Origin: Parabacteroides goldsteinii
GTDB lineage: Bacteria; Bacteroidota; Bacteroidia; Bacteroidales; Tannerellaceae
NCBI RefSeq assembly: GCF_015550595.1
Contig: NZ_JADNBB010000022.1
Location: forward strand, 1-64,000
Direction: 5' to 3'
DNA length: 64,000 nucleotides
A program made the position numbers and the translations under genes. The notes under the pieces were generated by a model, which had not been told where the DNA came from, made no database searches, and saw only the letters and a program-made list of their open reading frames with translations. Positions 1 to 8,764 of the stretch are shown here, in pieces; the first letter of the stretch is position 1, and every line of letters begins with the position of its first letter.

Positions 1-213
1 GATATCGCACCTAAAAAAGCCGGCGAGAAAGAACAGCATGATGTAATCTGGGGAACCGGTATACTTGATGTCAAAGGCATGTTGAAAGAATTAAAATCAC
101 AGAAATTCAAAGGCGTATTCTCCATCGAATATGAATATAACTGGGAAAATTCTGTTCCTGACATCAAAAAATGCATTCAGTATTTCAATCAGGTGACAGA
201 TGAAATTTTATGA
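1..213 (+). CDS. sugar phosphate isomerase/epimerase-like protein, C-terminal fragment
   Basis: The frame is open from the first base of the window to a TGA at 211-213 and gives 70 residues, so the gene begins outside the window. The fragment carries WGTGILDVKGML followed by GVFSIEYEY. This looks like the last strands of the TIM barrel in the xylose-isomerase-like/AP-endonuclease-2 family, whose members isomerise or epimerise sugars and often bind a metal through a late Glu. That family is common next to Bacteroidales glycan loci. The family call rests on the short tail only, so the substrate cannot be named. A hairpin follows 13 bases after the stop. Confidence 0.7.
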   Translation, partial: DIAPKKAGEKEQHDVIWGTGILDVKGMLKELKSQKFKGVFSIEYEYNWENSVPDIKKCIQYFNQVTDEIL

Positions 214-226
214 TCTGCAAAACTAA

Positions 227-275
227 ATTGCTTGCGAAGTCCGGGACTACCCTCCCAAGGAACTTCGCAGGCAAT
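227..275 (+). terminator. stem-loop after the sugar isomerase-like gene
   Basis: The arms at 227-240 and 262-275 are inverted repeats of 14 bases with one G-T type mismatch, separated by about 21 bases. The hairpin lies between the end of the first gene and the ECF sigma gene. There is no T-run after the right arm, so it may be a processing or weak termination site rather than a classical terminator. Confidence 0.45.
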
Positions 276-335
276 ACCTGTTCCCGTTAATCATCAAAAA
301 CAGAAAGTAAAACGATTTCAAACATTCAAACTACA

Positions 336-887
336 ATGAAATCTGATGAAACAATAATTGCGCAGATCCAGGCTGGAAATATTTCTACATTTAATACGCT
401 GTTCCATGTAGTATATATCCAATTATATGTCCACTGCCGTAAATTCATTTACGATCCCGAGATTGCAAAAGACCTGTTACAAAATGTCTTTCTCCGTTTC
501 TGGGAAAAAAGAGAAGAAATAGATATCCACACTTCCTTAAATGCCTATTTACACCGATCTGTTCAAAATGAATGTTTAAATTATATACGGACTATGAAAA
601 CAACAGCAATCATCGAAAACAACGATTCCGGTCAAAAAACAGAAATTGCCGGGGATGCAAATCCACACTCAGAACTGACAATGTTGGAAATAGAACAAAT
701 AATGGAAAACACGATCGAACAATTACCGGATCAATGTAAATCCATCTTCAGGTTAAGCCGTATAGACGGTCTCAGGAACCAGGAAATAGCGGATCAACTG
801 GCTATCTCCGTCCGGACAGTGGAAACACAAATCTACCGGGCTCTCAAAATCCTAAAAAATAACCTGAAAGATTATCTGGCCTCTTAA
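336..887 (+). CDS. ECF-type RNA polymerase sigma factor
   Basis: This 183-residue protein has the two-domain plan of ECF sigma-70 factors. A region-2 helix set (about residues 10-85, with DLLQNVFLRFWEKR) binds the -10 element and core polymerase. A region-4 helix-turn-helix (about residues 125-178, with LSRIDGLRNQEIADQLAIS and TVETQIYRAL) binds the -35 element. It is followed by a FecR-type anti-sigma gene and a SusC with an STN domain, the usual trans-envelope signalling module of Bacteroidetes. In that scheme the sigma factor is released when the transporter meets its glycan and then transcribes the SusC/SusD genes downstream. The start ATG at 336 fits family length. Confidence 0.93.
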   Translation: MKSDETIIAQIQAGNISTFNTLFHVVYIQLYVHCRKFIYDPEIAKDLLQNVFLRFWEKREEIDIHTSLNAYLHRSVQNECLNYIRTMKTTAIIENNDSGQKTEIAGDANPHSELTMLEIEQIMENTIEQLPDQCKSIFRLSRIDGLRNQEIADQLAISVRTVETQIYRALKILKNNLKDYLAS

Positions 888-976
888 CAAATTTATAACA
901 CAAAATGAATCAGTCTTGTAAGTAGCTCAGCCTTCGGATGTGTCATACTTATAAAAGAGAAAAAGAAAAACTAAAA

Positions 977-1855
977 ATGAAGGAATACACCAAAGATATA
1001 ATCGAAGAAAGTCTGAACGATGAAGTGGTTGTAGGCTATGAATGGGAACGCTTGTTATCGTCGCTACCGGCATTGGAACCGAGCAGCTCTCCCACCCCCA
1101 AAAAAGAAAAAACATTCTTGCTGGTCCTCCGGTATGCAGCAGCCATTTTTATCGGTTTCGGCATTTCGCTGGCAACCATCTTCTTTATCGACCAGAAAAA
1201 TACAACAGAAACCGGAACATATAAACTGGTCACACTGAAAGGAGAAAAAAGTTATCTTCAGTTACCCGACGGAACAAAAGTATGGCTTAACTCCTGCACG
1301 ACAATCCAATATGCAGAAGATTACGGACGATCCAACCGCAATATCCATTTAAGCGGTGAAGCTTATTTCGAAGTAGCCAGAAATGAGAAAAAGCCGTTTA
1401 TCGTCAAGGCAAACGGGATCGATGTAAAAGCCCTCGGCACCGCATTCAATATATCTGCCTATCCGGAAGATACCCAGCTGATCACCACCCTGTTCAGTGG
1501 AAAAGTAGCCGTGCAACCGACATTGACCAAGCAGCAGATCATGCTTGCTCCTAACCAGGTCGCCATTTATTACAAAAGCGGAAACAAAATAGAGGTAACC
1601 CCTTATGACAAAAAACTATTTGCGCAGTGGAGAGGCGGTTATCTCTCTTTCGAGATGATGTATCTGCAGGATATAACCAAACTGCTGGAAAGAAATTATA
1701 ATGTCGTATTCAGATATGACAATCAAAAGATCAAGAAGTTCAAATTCAGCGGAAGTTTCCGAAACAGCGAAGATCTGACTCAGATACTCAATGTGATCAA
1801 GACAAATACCGGTATTCAGTATCAGGCCAGGCAGGATACGATAATTATTAAATAA
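977..1855 (+). CDS. FecR-family anti-sigma factor
   Basis: The protein has 292 residues from the ATG at 977. An upstream in-frame ATG at 938 would add 13 charged residues, and 977 gives the normal MKEYTKD type of beginning. A cytoplasmic N-terminus that should hold the sigma factor is followed by one membrane segment (about residues 62-83, RYAAAIFIGFGISLATIFF), a periplasmic FecR domain (LPDGTKVWLNSCTTI, GEAYFEVARNEKKPFIV) and a C-terminal DUF4974-type domain (DITKLLERNYNVVF). The family passes the signal from the STN domain of the partner SusC to the sigma factor. It lies 89 bases after the sigma gene and 122 bases before SusC. Confidence 0.92.
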   Translation: MKEYTKDIIEESLNDEVVVGYEWERLLSSLPALEPSSSPTPKKEKTFLLVLRYAAAIFIGFGISLATIFFIDQKNTTETGTYKLVTLKGEKSYLQLPDGTKVWLNSCTTIQYAEDYGRSNRNIHLSGEAYFEVARNEKKPFIVKANGIDVKALGTAFNISAYPEDTQLITTLFSGKVAVQPTLTKQQIMLAPNQVAIYYKSGNKIEVTPYDKKLFAQWRGGYLSFEMMYLQDITKLLERNYNVVFRYDNQKIKKFKFSGSFRNSEDLTQILNVIKTNTGIQYQARQDTIIIK

Positions 1856-1977
1856 AACGAAGTTTCAATCTCCTAAAAACAAATTGCCTATGGAACAATC
1901 ATAAAGTCTTTTTACAGGCCGGTAACGGTCCTGATCGTTGTGTTTATAAATAATTACTAATCTTAAATATACAAATT

Positions 1978-4900
1978 ATGGCAAATCATGCAGGGAGTTC
2001 AGGAAGCACCCAATTGAGTACTTTAAAGAAGTTTACTATAATAGGTTTGTGCTTAATTATCTTCCAACTGAACGTAGCGGCAACATCCGCCCAGATGATC
2101 TCACTAAGTATTACCAAAGGAACGATCTCTGATGTTTTTAAAGCAATAGAGAATCAAAGCGATTACAAATTCTTTTACAATGATAACCAGATCGATGTAA
2201 ACGACAAGGTGGATATCAAGGTACAGGAAAGTCCTATTGAAAATGTCCTGAACGATATGTTCAGGGATACGGATATCACTTATAAGATCGTAAAGAACCA
2301 TGTCGTTCTGACAAATAAGAAAATTAAAGAGGCCCCGGTCGAATCGGTTAATCAGGATAAAAAAAGAATAACCGGAAAAGTGACCGATCCGGACGGAGAA
2401 GCCCTGATCGGAGTAAATGTCATAGTAAAAGGTACTACGCTGGGGTCTATGACAGATGTAGATGGAAATTATCTTCTCGATAATGTCCCGGACAATGCAA
2501 TTGTTGAATTCTCATACATCGGCTATGTACAGCAAAGTATAAATGCAGGCAACAGAAGCCGGTTGGATATCATATTGTCGGAAGACACTCAGAAACTGGA
2601 AGAAGTAGTAGTGGTCGGTTACGGTCATTTCAAGAAAAGAGACCTGACCGGAGCTATTACCCAGGTAAAAGGAGATGATATAGCGAACCTTCCTCTTCGT
2701 AGTGCCGCAGATGCCTTGCAAGGAAAAGCAGCAGGTGTAACCATCACCTCCAGTTCCGGCAGCCCGGGTTCGTTGGGTAATGTACGTATCCGTGGTGTCG
2801 GTACCATCAACAACAATAATCCGTTATATGTAGTGGACGGACTACCGCAGGATGATATAGGTTGGCTGAATGCACGCGATATAGAAAGTATCGAAGTGCT
2901 GAAAGATGCATCCGCCCAGGCTATCTATGGAGCACGTGCCGCTAATGGTGTTATACTTGTCTCTACCAAACGCGGAGCTTCGGGTGAAAGTTACCGGAGC
3001 AATATCGAATTCGATATGAATATCGGTTTCCAAAGCATTCCCAAACGTTATGACGTATTAGATGCCGAAGGATTTATGGAATATAAGAATCGTGCTTACA
3101 CAGCAGCCGGCAAAACATTGATCGACGACTTCTCCACGCCGGAGAAACGGGAACAGATCCTCTCCTTCCTTGAAAAGAACGGTGGACGCGCAGGTACAGA
3201 CTGGTGGGACGAAACTACCCGTAAACCGTCGGAGGCGGTTAACCAGAATTATAACCTGGCTTTCTCAGGTGGCTTGAATAAACTGAGATACCGCACCAGC
3301 TTCGGATACATGAAACAGGATGGTATTTTGAGAGGTTCCGACTACGAACGTTTGTCCGGCCGTCTGAACATGGACTCGGAAGTAACCAAATGGTTGAATT
3401 TATCGGCAAACATCAATGTGGTTTATGAATCCAGAAGAAACCTGGATGAAAACAACTCTTATACCGCTACTGTATTCAGTACGATCAGTGCCGACCCGAT
3501 CACTCCCGTATACAGAGATAATCTGGTCGATATTCCAGATTTCCTGCAAACACGTATTATGGGTGGATATGAACCGACAAATCCGTGGTCCAGATATACC
3601 GGTGTCATTTACTCAAACAAACCTAATACAGTTGCCCAGGTAGATCGCATGGCTGAAAACAAATGGCATGGCATAGCAACGAAATCGAATGTTTCCGGAG
3701 AATTCAAACTATTCCCATTCCTGACATTCAAATCCAGTATCGCACTTGACCTGAATCGCAACCAAAGCGATGGCTTTACTCCCAAGTATTATCTGGATGG
3801 AGATGAATACAGTACCTATGCAACCGTAAGCAGGGGTGTTTCCAATACCGATTATTGGGTGTTCGACAACTATTTTACTTACAATCAAAAGTTCAACAAA
3901 CACTCAGTCAGTGCCATGATAGGAACCTCGGCCGAAAAGAAACGCTACGAATACATCGGTGCATCCAAACAGGGAATGGTCAACAACGATCCGAGCCAGC
4001 AAATCATTAATGCCGGTACACTTAATCCGGGAGCCAGCGGATATTCTGTCACCAACTCACTGAATTCATATTTCGGACGTGTATTCTATTCATTTGACAA
4101 CCGTTATATGCTGACTGCCAATATTCGTTGGGACGGTTCCTCCCGCTTTGCAGACGGTAACCGCTGGGGGTGCTTCCCGTCCGTTTCTGCCGGCTGGAAC
4201 TTCTCGGAAGAAAGCTTCATGAAAGATTTCGAATGGTTATCCCTCAGTAAACTAAGGGCTGGTTGGGGAGAAATAGGAAACCAGACTATTTCAGACGGTG
4301 CCTATTTGAATACCTACGGGAATGGCAATTATTACATTTTCGGTAATCCTTATGAAACTATCCTCTACGGTGGCCGTACCCAGGTTGGTAACCAGGATTT
4401 AAAATGGGAAACCACCCGGCAACTTGACCTCGGTTTAGATCTGGCCTTTTTTAATGGATCGCTACATGCCAGTTTCGATTACTTCAACCGTAAGACACAG
4501 GATATGCTTGTACAGGTTCCGGTTCCCAGCAGTCTGGGATTTCCCAATATCCCTTGGATGAATGCCGGTAGCGTAAGTAATAAAGGTATCGAACTGACAA
4601 TAGGATATAATGGCAAAGCCGGAAAAGATTTGAAGTATTCTATCGATGGAAATATTTCCACTTATCGCAATAAGGTAGAAAGTCTTGGTAGCGGAGCCAA
4701 TATTCCCGGTAAAGGAATTCATCTGGGTTATTATAGCTACACCATGACAGAACCGGGTAAACCGATCGGTTATTTCTATGGATATAAAACAGATGGAGTA
4801 TTCCAGACACAGGAAGAGATCGACAATTATAAAAACAATGGCCAGGTAGTTATGCCGGGAGCTAAACCGGGTGACCTGAAATTTAAAGATCTCAATGGAG

Positions 4901-5448
4901 ACGGTAAACTGGATGACGAAGACCGTACCATGACCGGTAATCCACATCCGGACTTCACATTCGGCCTAACCTTGTCCGCCGAATATAAAGGTTTTGATGT
5001 TTCAGCCTTCTTCCAGGGATCTGTCGGCAACGACTTATTGAATGTTTTGAAATATGATATTTATTCGGGAACAGGATGGTATAATGCCCCGAAAGATATC
5101 CTGACAACCTATTGGAACGGCCCAGGCAGTACGAATAAGAATTTTGGTATCGATGCCGATAGCCGCATGAACCTGGAAATGTCGGACTGGTATGTGGAAA
5201 ATGGTTCTTATGTCCGTTTGAAAAACCTGCAAATAGGTTATACGATCCCTTCTGCCATCACCAAAAAGATTACGATCAATAACCTGCGTGTATTCGTTGC
5301 TGCACAAAATCTATTTACTATTACCGGATATTCAGGACTCGATCCGGAAATTGGGGAGATCAATAACAATCCTCAATATAAAGGATGTGATATGGGATTT
5401 TATCCGCAGCCAAGAACATTTATGTTTGGTATAAGTCTAAAGCTTTAA
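1978..5448 (+). CDS. SusC/RagA-family TonB-dependent transporter with STN domain
   Basis: This 1156-residue outer-membrane transporter imports glycan fragments with energy from TonB. In order it shows an N-terminal hydrophobic export segment (about 18-38), an STN/secretin-like signalling domain (about 40-118), a carboxypeptidase-regulatory-like domain (from about 131, ITGKVTDPDGEALIGVN), a TonB-box-like segment LEEVVVVGYG (about 207), a plug domain (IRGVGTINNNNPLYVVDG) and a beta-barrel ending in FGISLKL with the usual aromatic/hydrophobic end. The STN domain implies that it signals through the FecR protein encoded just upstream. SusD follows 19 bases later. Its substrate cannot be told, because no enzyme gene is in this plus-strand unit. 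Confidence 0.95.
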   Translation: MANHAGSSGSTQLSTLKKFTIIGLCLIIFQLNVAATSAQMISLSITKGTISDVFKAIENQSDYKFFYNDNQIDVNDKVDIKVQESPIENVLNDMFRDTDITYKIVKNHVVLTNKKIKEAPVESVNQDKKRITGKVTDPDGEALIGVNVIVKGTTLGSMTDVDGNYLLDNVPDNAIVEFSYIGYVQQSINAGNRSRLDIILSEDTQKLEEVVVVGYGHFKKRDLTGAITQVKGDDIANLPLRSAADALQGKAAGVTITSSSGSPGSLGNVRIRGVGTINNNNPLYVVDGLPQDDIGWLNARDIESIEVLKDASAQAIYGARAANGVILVSTKRGASGESYRSNIEFDMNIGFQSIPKRYDVLDAEGFMEYKNRAYTAAGKTLIDDFSTPEKREQILSFLEKNGGRAGTDWWDETTRKPSEAVNQNYNLAFSGGLNKLRYRTSFGYMKQDGILRGSDYERLSGRLNMDSEVTKWLNLSANINVVYESRRNLDENNSYTATVFSTISADPITPVYRDNLVDIPDFLQTRIMGGYEPTNPWSRYTGVIYSNKPNTVAQVDRMAENKWHGIATKSNVSGEFKLFPFLTFKSSIALDLNRNQSDGFTPKYYLDGDEYSTYATVSRGVSNTDYWVFDNYFTYNQKFNKHSVSAMIGTSAEKKRYEYIGASKQGMVNNDPSQQIINAGTLNPGASGYSVTNSLNSYFGRVFYSFDNRYMLTANIRWDGSSRFADGNRWGCFPSVSAGWNFSEESFMKDFEWLSLSKLRAGWGEIGNQTISDGAYLNTYGNGNYYIFGNPYETILYGGRTQVGNQDLKWETTRQLDLGLDLAFFNGSLHASFDYFNRKTQDMLVQVPVPSSLGFPNIPWMNAGSVSNKGIELTIGYNGKAGKDLKYSIDGNISTYRNKVESLGSGANIPGKGIHLGYYSYTMTEPGKPIGYFYGYKTDGVFQTQEEIDNYKNNGQVVMPGAKPGDLKFKDLNGDGKLDDEDRTMTGNPHPDFTFGLTLSAEYKGFDVSAFFQGSVGNDLLNVLKYDIYSGTGWYNAPKDILTTYWNGPGSTNKNFGIDADSRMNLEMSDWYVENGSYVRLKNLQIGYTIPSAITKKITINNLRVFVAAQNLFTITGYSGLDPEIGEINNNPQYKGCDMGFYPQPRTFMFGISLKL

Positions 5449-5467
5449 TCTAAAAAATGACTGTATT

Positions 5468-7114
5468 ATGAAATCAATATTAAATAAATGTACATTATTT
5501 GCATCGACAGTAGCCATAAGTCTTCTGATGGCCGGTTGTAATTCCGATTTCCTGGACAGGCCAACCTTAGGATCACTCGACGAAACGACGTATCTGAGTA
5601 CGGAAGATGCGGGCTTCAAACTTCTGATAAACTGTTATCAACCTATACTAAACCAGTGGGATTATCAGACCATGAAGTTTGACCTTGGCGATCAGTTGAC
5701 AGACGACTGTTCCAAAGGAGGCTCGGATGCCGGCGACCGTTCTGTTATCACAGAAGTAACCCGGGGTAATCCTACCGCCACCAGCAGTTTACTGACACAA
5801 TTCTGGGATCATCGTTATAAACAGGCTATTTCTCCCTGCAACGTCTTCCTCTCGCTGATAACTCCGGAAACGCAGCTGATCAAAACCGGAGGTTCCCTGG
5901 TTTCTACCGAGGAGAAAAAACGCTGGATAGCAGAAGCCTATTTTATGCGTGCTTTCTATTATTTTGACCTGGCAATGCTGTTTTCCAATATCCCGATCAT
6001 AGACAGGCCATTAAGTGCAAGTGAAAAAGGAGATATAACAAAAGCTGATAAAGCGGAAGTTATGAAATTTATCCTTTCGGATCTGGAGCTGGCTATTGCG
6101 GAGCCAAATCTGCCGAGTGCCAAATCATTACCCGCATCCGAACTGGGACGTATCACAAAAGAAGCAGCTCTAGCATTCAGAGCCAGAGTAAATATGTTTT
6201 ATGGTAATTATGAAGCAGCGAAAACTGATTTGAAAACGGTCGTCGACTCCGGTTGTTACGAGTTGATCGATGATTACGAGACCTTGTTTAATAGTGCCGC
6301 TAAGGGGTATATGTCTAAAGAGGCCGTATTTATCACCTTACGTTCCTATGTTCCGAATTATACGGGAGGAAGTGTTTGTCCTCAAATGAATATCGGACGT
6401 GCCGGAGCAGGTGGCTGGGGAGGCGAATGTCCGACCTACGACCTGGTAGACGAATATGAAGTAGGCGATCCGCGTCTGGTTCACACCGTACTTTCATCAG
6501 GAGATATCTTCGTTAAATCGGATGGAACAGAGGAAGTCCACGATTACTCCGGATATGATAATTTCTCATTACAACATAGCCGCAAACAATATCCGGACTG
6601 GTCAAGAAGACCTATCGGCGATTTATTGAACACAGACTGGACTTTCTATCATATCCGCTATGCCGACGTTCTGTTAATGTATGCCGAATGTCTGATCGAA
6701 ACGGGCGACGATAAACAGAAAGCCGTAGATCTGATCAACCAGGTTCGTCACCGTGCTTTCGTCACCACCTCTCCGGCAGACAGTTATGCAAAGCTGAGAA
6801 AATTCAATCTGACCGATGATAAACGGGTTACTGAAGATATCTTCAACGCGAAATACAAAGTAAAAGTATCTGATGACCTGCAGAAAGCCTTACGCCATGA
6901 ACGAAGAGTCGAGTTGGGATGTGAAGGTTTACGCTTGTATGACTTACTCCGTTGGGGAGCCTTTATTCCTACCATGCAGGCATTCGGTCAAACAGCCGAA
7001 GGTAAATACTCCGGAGCTGGAACTCACGTTACAGACAAAACCTATCCGTACCCGATACCACAGAATGAAATCGATTACGTAGGGGGTTCTTTAACGCAGA
7101 ATGACAACTATTGA
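5468..7114 (+). CDS. SusD/RagB-family glycan-binding lipoprotein
   Basis: The protein has 548 residues and starts with a lipoprotein signal (SLLMAGC, Cys near residue 24), so it should be anchored in the outer membrane next to its SusC. The helical TPR-like SusD fold is indicated by AEAYFMRAFYYFDLAMLF, YADVLLMYAECLIE, INQVRHRA, LRHERRVELGCEGLRLYDLLRWG and the family C-terminus PIPQNEIDYVGGSLTQNDNY. SusD proteins cap the SusC barrel and deliver oligosaccharide. It is the last gene of the plus-strand unit, and a bidirectional hairpin follows. Confidence 0.95.
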   Translation: MKSILNKCTLFASTVAISLLMAGCNSDFLDRPTLGSLDETTYLSTEDAGFKLLINCYQPILNQWDYQTMKFDLGDQLTDDCSKGGSDAGDRSVITEVTRGNPTATSSLLTQFWDHRYKQAISPCNVFLSLITPETQLIKTGGSLVSTEEKKRWIAEAYFMRAFYYFDLAMLFSNIPIIDRPLSASEKGDITKADKAEVMKFILSDLELAIAEPNLPSAKSLPASELGRITKEAALAFRARVNMFYGNYEAAKTDLKTVVDSGCYELIDDYETLFNSAAKGYMSKEAVFITLRSYVPNYTGGSVCPQMNIGRAGAGGWGGECPTYDLVDEYEVGDPRLVHTVLSSGDIFVKSDGTEEVHDYSGYDNFSLQHSRKQYPDWSRRPIGDLLNTDWTFYHIRYADVLLMYAECLIETGDDKQKAVDLINQVRHRAFVTTSPADSYAKLRKFNLTDDKRVTEDIFNAKYKVKVSDDLQKALRHERRVELGCEGLRLYDLLRWGAFIPTMQAFGQTAEGKYSGAGTHVTDKTYPYPIPQNEIDYVGGSLTQNDNY

Positions 7115-7144
7115 TAGAGAACGAATAATATCATTTTGAAAAAG

Positions 7145-7173
7145 AAGGGCGAACTCCATTGGAGTCCGCCCTT
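7145..7173. terminator. bidirectional terminator between convergent SusD and beta-helix genes
   Basis: Arms aagggcgaactcc and ggagtccgccctt enclose a 3-base loop. The stem pairs fully on the minus-strand RNA with one G-U pair, and has one A-C mismatch on the plus-strand RNA. It sits between two converging genes, so it can end transcription from both sides. Confidence 0.75.
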
Positions 7174-7189
7174 TCACGTTGTTAACTAC

Positions 7190-8764
7190 CTATTTGATTA
7201 AAAAGCACAAATCTTTTTCCTTTTGGCGTGCCATCAACTGCGCAACATACAAAGAACGGGGAAAGATATTGATCTCATTCTGTCCTTCCCAGACACCTTC
7301 CGGACGATCCGTAAAATGGCCGGAATACTTCTCTCCTTTCAGTCCGATACAATAATTCTTTCCGGAAGTCCACGGATTCTGTACCGCAGCACGTTTCACC
7401 CGGCAATTCCATAATACCTGTGTAACACCGGCCCAACCATGACCACTCCCCATTTGTCCCCGGTCCTGCACATTTATTTCTCCATCCGTAATGATATTAT
7501 CATACAATGTGCCTATCGACCAACGGTGATGCGGACCAATGTCGGCAAATGTTTGCGAAGCCGTGCAATTATAAAAAACATTCGGTCCGCAAACCTGCGC
7601 ACCGGTGACATAGTCATGACGGCCTTCTATCGCCTGACAATTCATAAAGAGATTTTGCTGCCCCCAGTTATTGAAGGAATAGCGATATCCTCCTGTAATC
7701 AGTGATTTCGGTTCCAGGAAACGACAATCGATAACAGAAACATTTTTTGCAAAACGTTCGCAACTGACAGCCGAGTAAGCAAAATAACGTACCGTAATAT
7801 TTTTTACCCAGCAGTTCTCCACCTTGTCCAGTTCTACGGCAATCCAACCATGTTCAAGATCTTCGTAATCTTCGAACTCAGATTCTATACACATATCGGA
7901 TATTCCGACTTCACTGATACGCCCATCGAAAGTATATTTATAGACCTCGCCTCCTCCAAACTTCTTATCCATCTGCATAACGACAGGATTGTCGATAAAG
8001 ATATTATTTCCTTCTATTCCGGTAATCTCCCGTTCAAAAGCCAAATTATATTCCTGCGGAGTCCATTGGCGGGTTCCTTTCCGTTCCACGATCTGATCCA
8101 TCTTGATAGCATGTATCCACTCCTGAGTGCCGGGTCGAAAAACTATTATACGGTCGCCTACCCGGAAGCTATCTGCTGATGATATACGGAACGAATGGGT
8201 ACCGGTAGGTACAAAATCGTCTGTTATCTTCATTCTTGTTCCTTGCATTTCCTGCATAGAGCCGGCACCTCTCACCTGAATAAGTGAACGTCGTTTTTTA
8301 CCGGTAGCGATCAAACGGGTTTCATTGATATTATCCCCTTCTCCCATAAGGATTATACCACTGTTATTGATTACTATCGAGTCGGCTATCCGGTAAACGC
8401 CCCGCTTTAGAAGGATCGTACCCCGATGCCCGTTCTCATCCGGCTTCCTACGGGAAACCTCATCAATAGCTTGCTGTATAACCGCACGGCTATCTCCGTT
8501 CTTAACCGGGTATACTACTTTTACAGCCGGATGACAGGGAATACTTTTATTGCCATGATGATACCCAACTCTACTGAAATCAGGTATAGTGTTTCCCTCC
8601 TTATCGGGTATATAAGTCAACGTACCCTCATCACTGATCTTTATCAAACCGGATTGCCAGGCCGGAGGCAGTTTCGTTTGTGCATGACAACAAACAACTA
8701 CAGCTCCGGCCACTAATCCTACTACAAATTGTTTAAAAGCGCTCACTATAATCTTAATCTTCAA
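7190..8764 (-). CDS. right-handed beta-helix (pectate-lyase-superfamily) secreted protein
   Basis: The protein has up to 524 residues, with a hydrophobic export signal (FVVGLVAGAVVVCCHAQ) followed by an entry motif IPDFSRVGYHHG. Repeated short strands typical of a parallel beta-helix follow: ILLKRGVYRIADSIVINNSGIIL, NVSVIDCRFLEP, LFMNCQAIEGRHDYVTG, VFYNCTASQTFADIGPHH. Such proteins are lyases, hydrolases or epimerases acting on uronic-acid polysaccharides. The exact CAZy family is not recognised, and a DUF4955-like relation is possible. The codon at 8764 is TTG and overlaps the upstream gene's stop region by 11 bases. A GTG at 8746, seven bases after that stop, is an equally good start. It is the last gene of the minus-strand locus, so it should be co-transcribed with the di-haem/SUMF1 gene. 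Confidence 0.8.
   Translation of the reverse strand: MKIKIIVSAFKQFVVGLVAGAVVVCCHAQTKLPPAWQSGLIKISDEGTLTYIPDKEGNTIPDFSRVGYHHGNKSIPCHPAVKVVYPVKNGDSRAVIQQAIDEVSRRKPDENGHRGTILLKRGVYRIADSIVINNSGIILMGEGDNINETRLIATGKKRRSLIQVRGAGSMQEMQGTRMKITDDFVPTGTHSFRISSADSFRVGDRIIVFRPGTQEWIHAIKMDQIVERKGTRQWTPQEYNLAFEREITGIEGNNIFIDNPVVMQMDKKFGGGEVYKYTFDGRISEVGISDMCIESEFEDYEDLEHGWIAVELDKVENCWVKNITVRYFAYSAVSCERFAKNVSVIDCRFLEPKSLITGGYRYSFNNWGQQNLFMNCQAIEGRHDYVTGAQVCGPNVFYNCTASQTFADIGPHHRWSIGTLYDNIITDGEINVQDRGQMGSGHGWAGVTQVLWNCRVKRAAVQNPWTSGKNYCIGLKGEKYSGHFTDRPEGVWEGQNEINIFPRSLYVAQLMARQKEKDLCFLIK

Noticed and set aside
4462-4947. 161-codon open frame on the minus strand
   Set aside because: It is antisense to the SusC barrel, with no start signal or recognisable domain.
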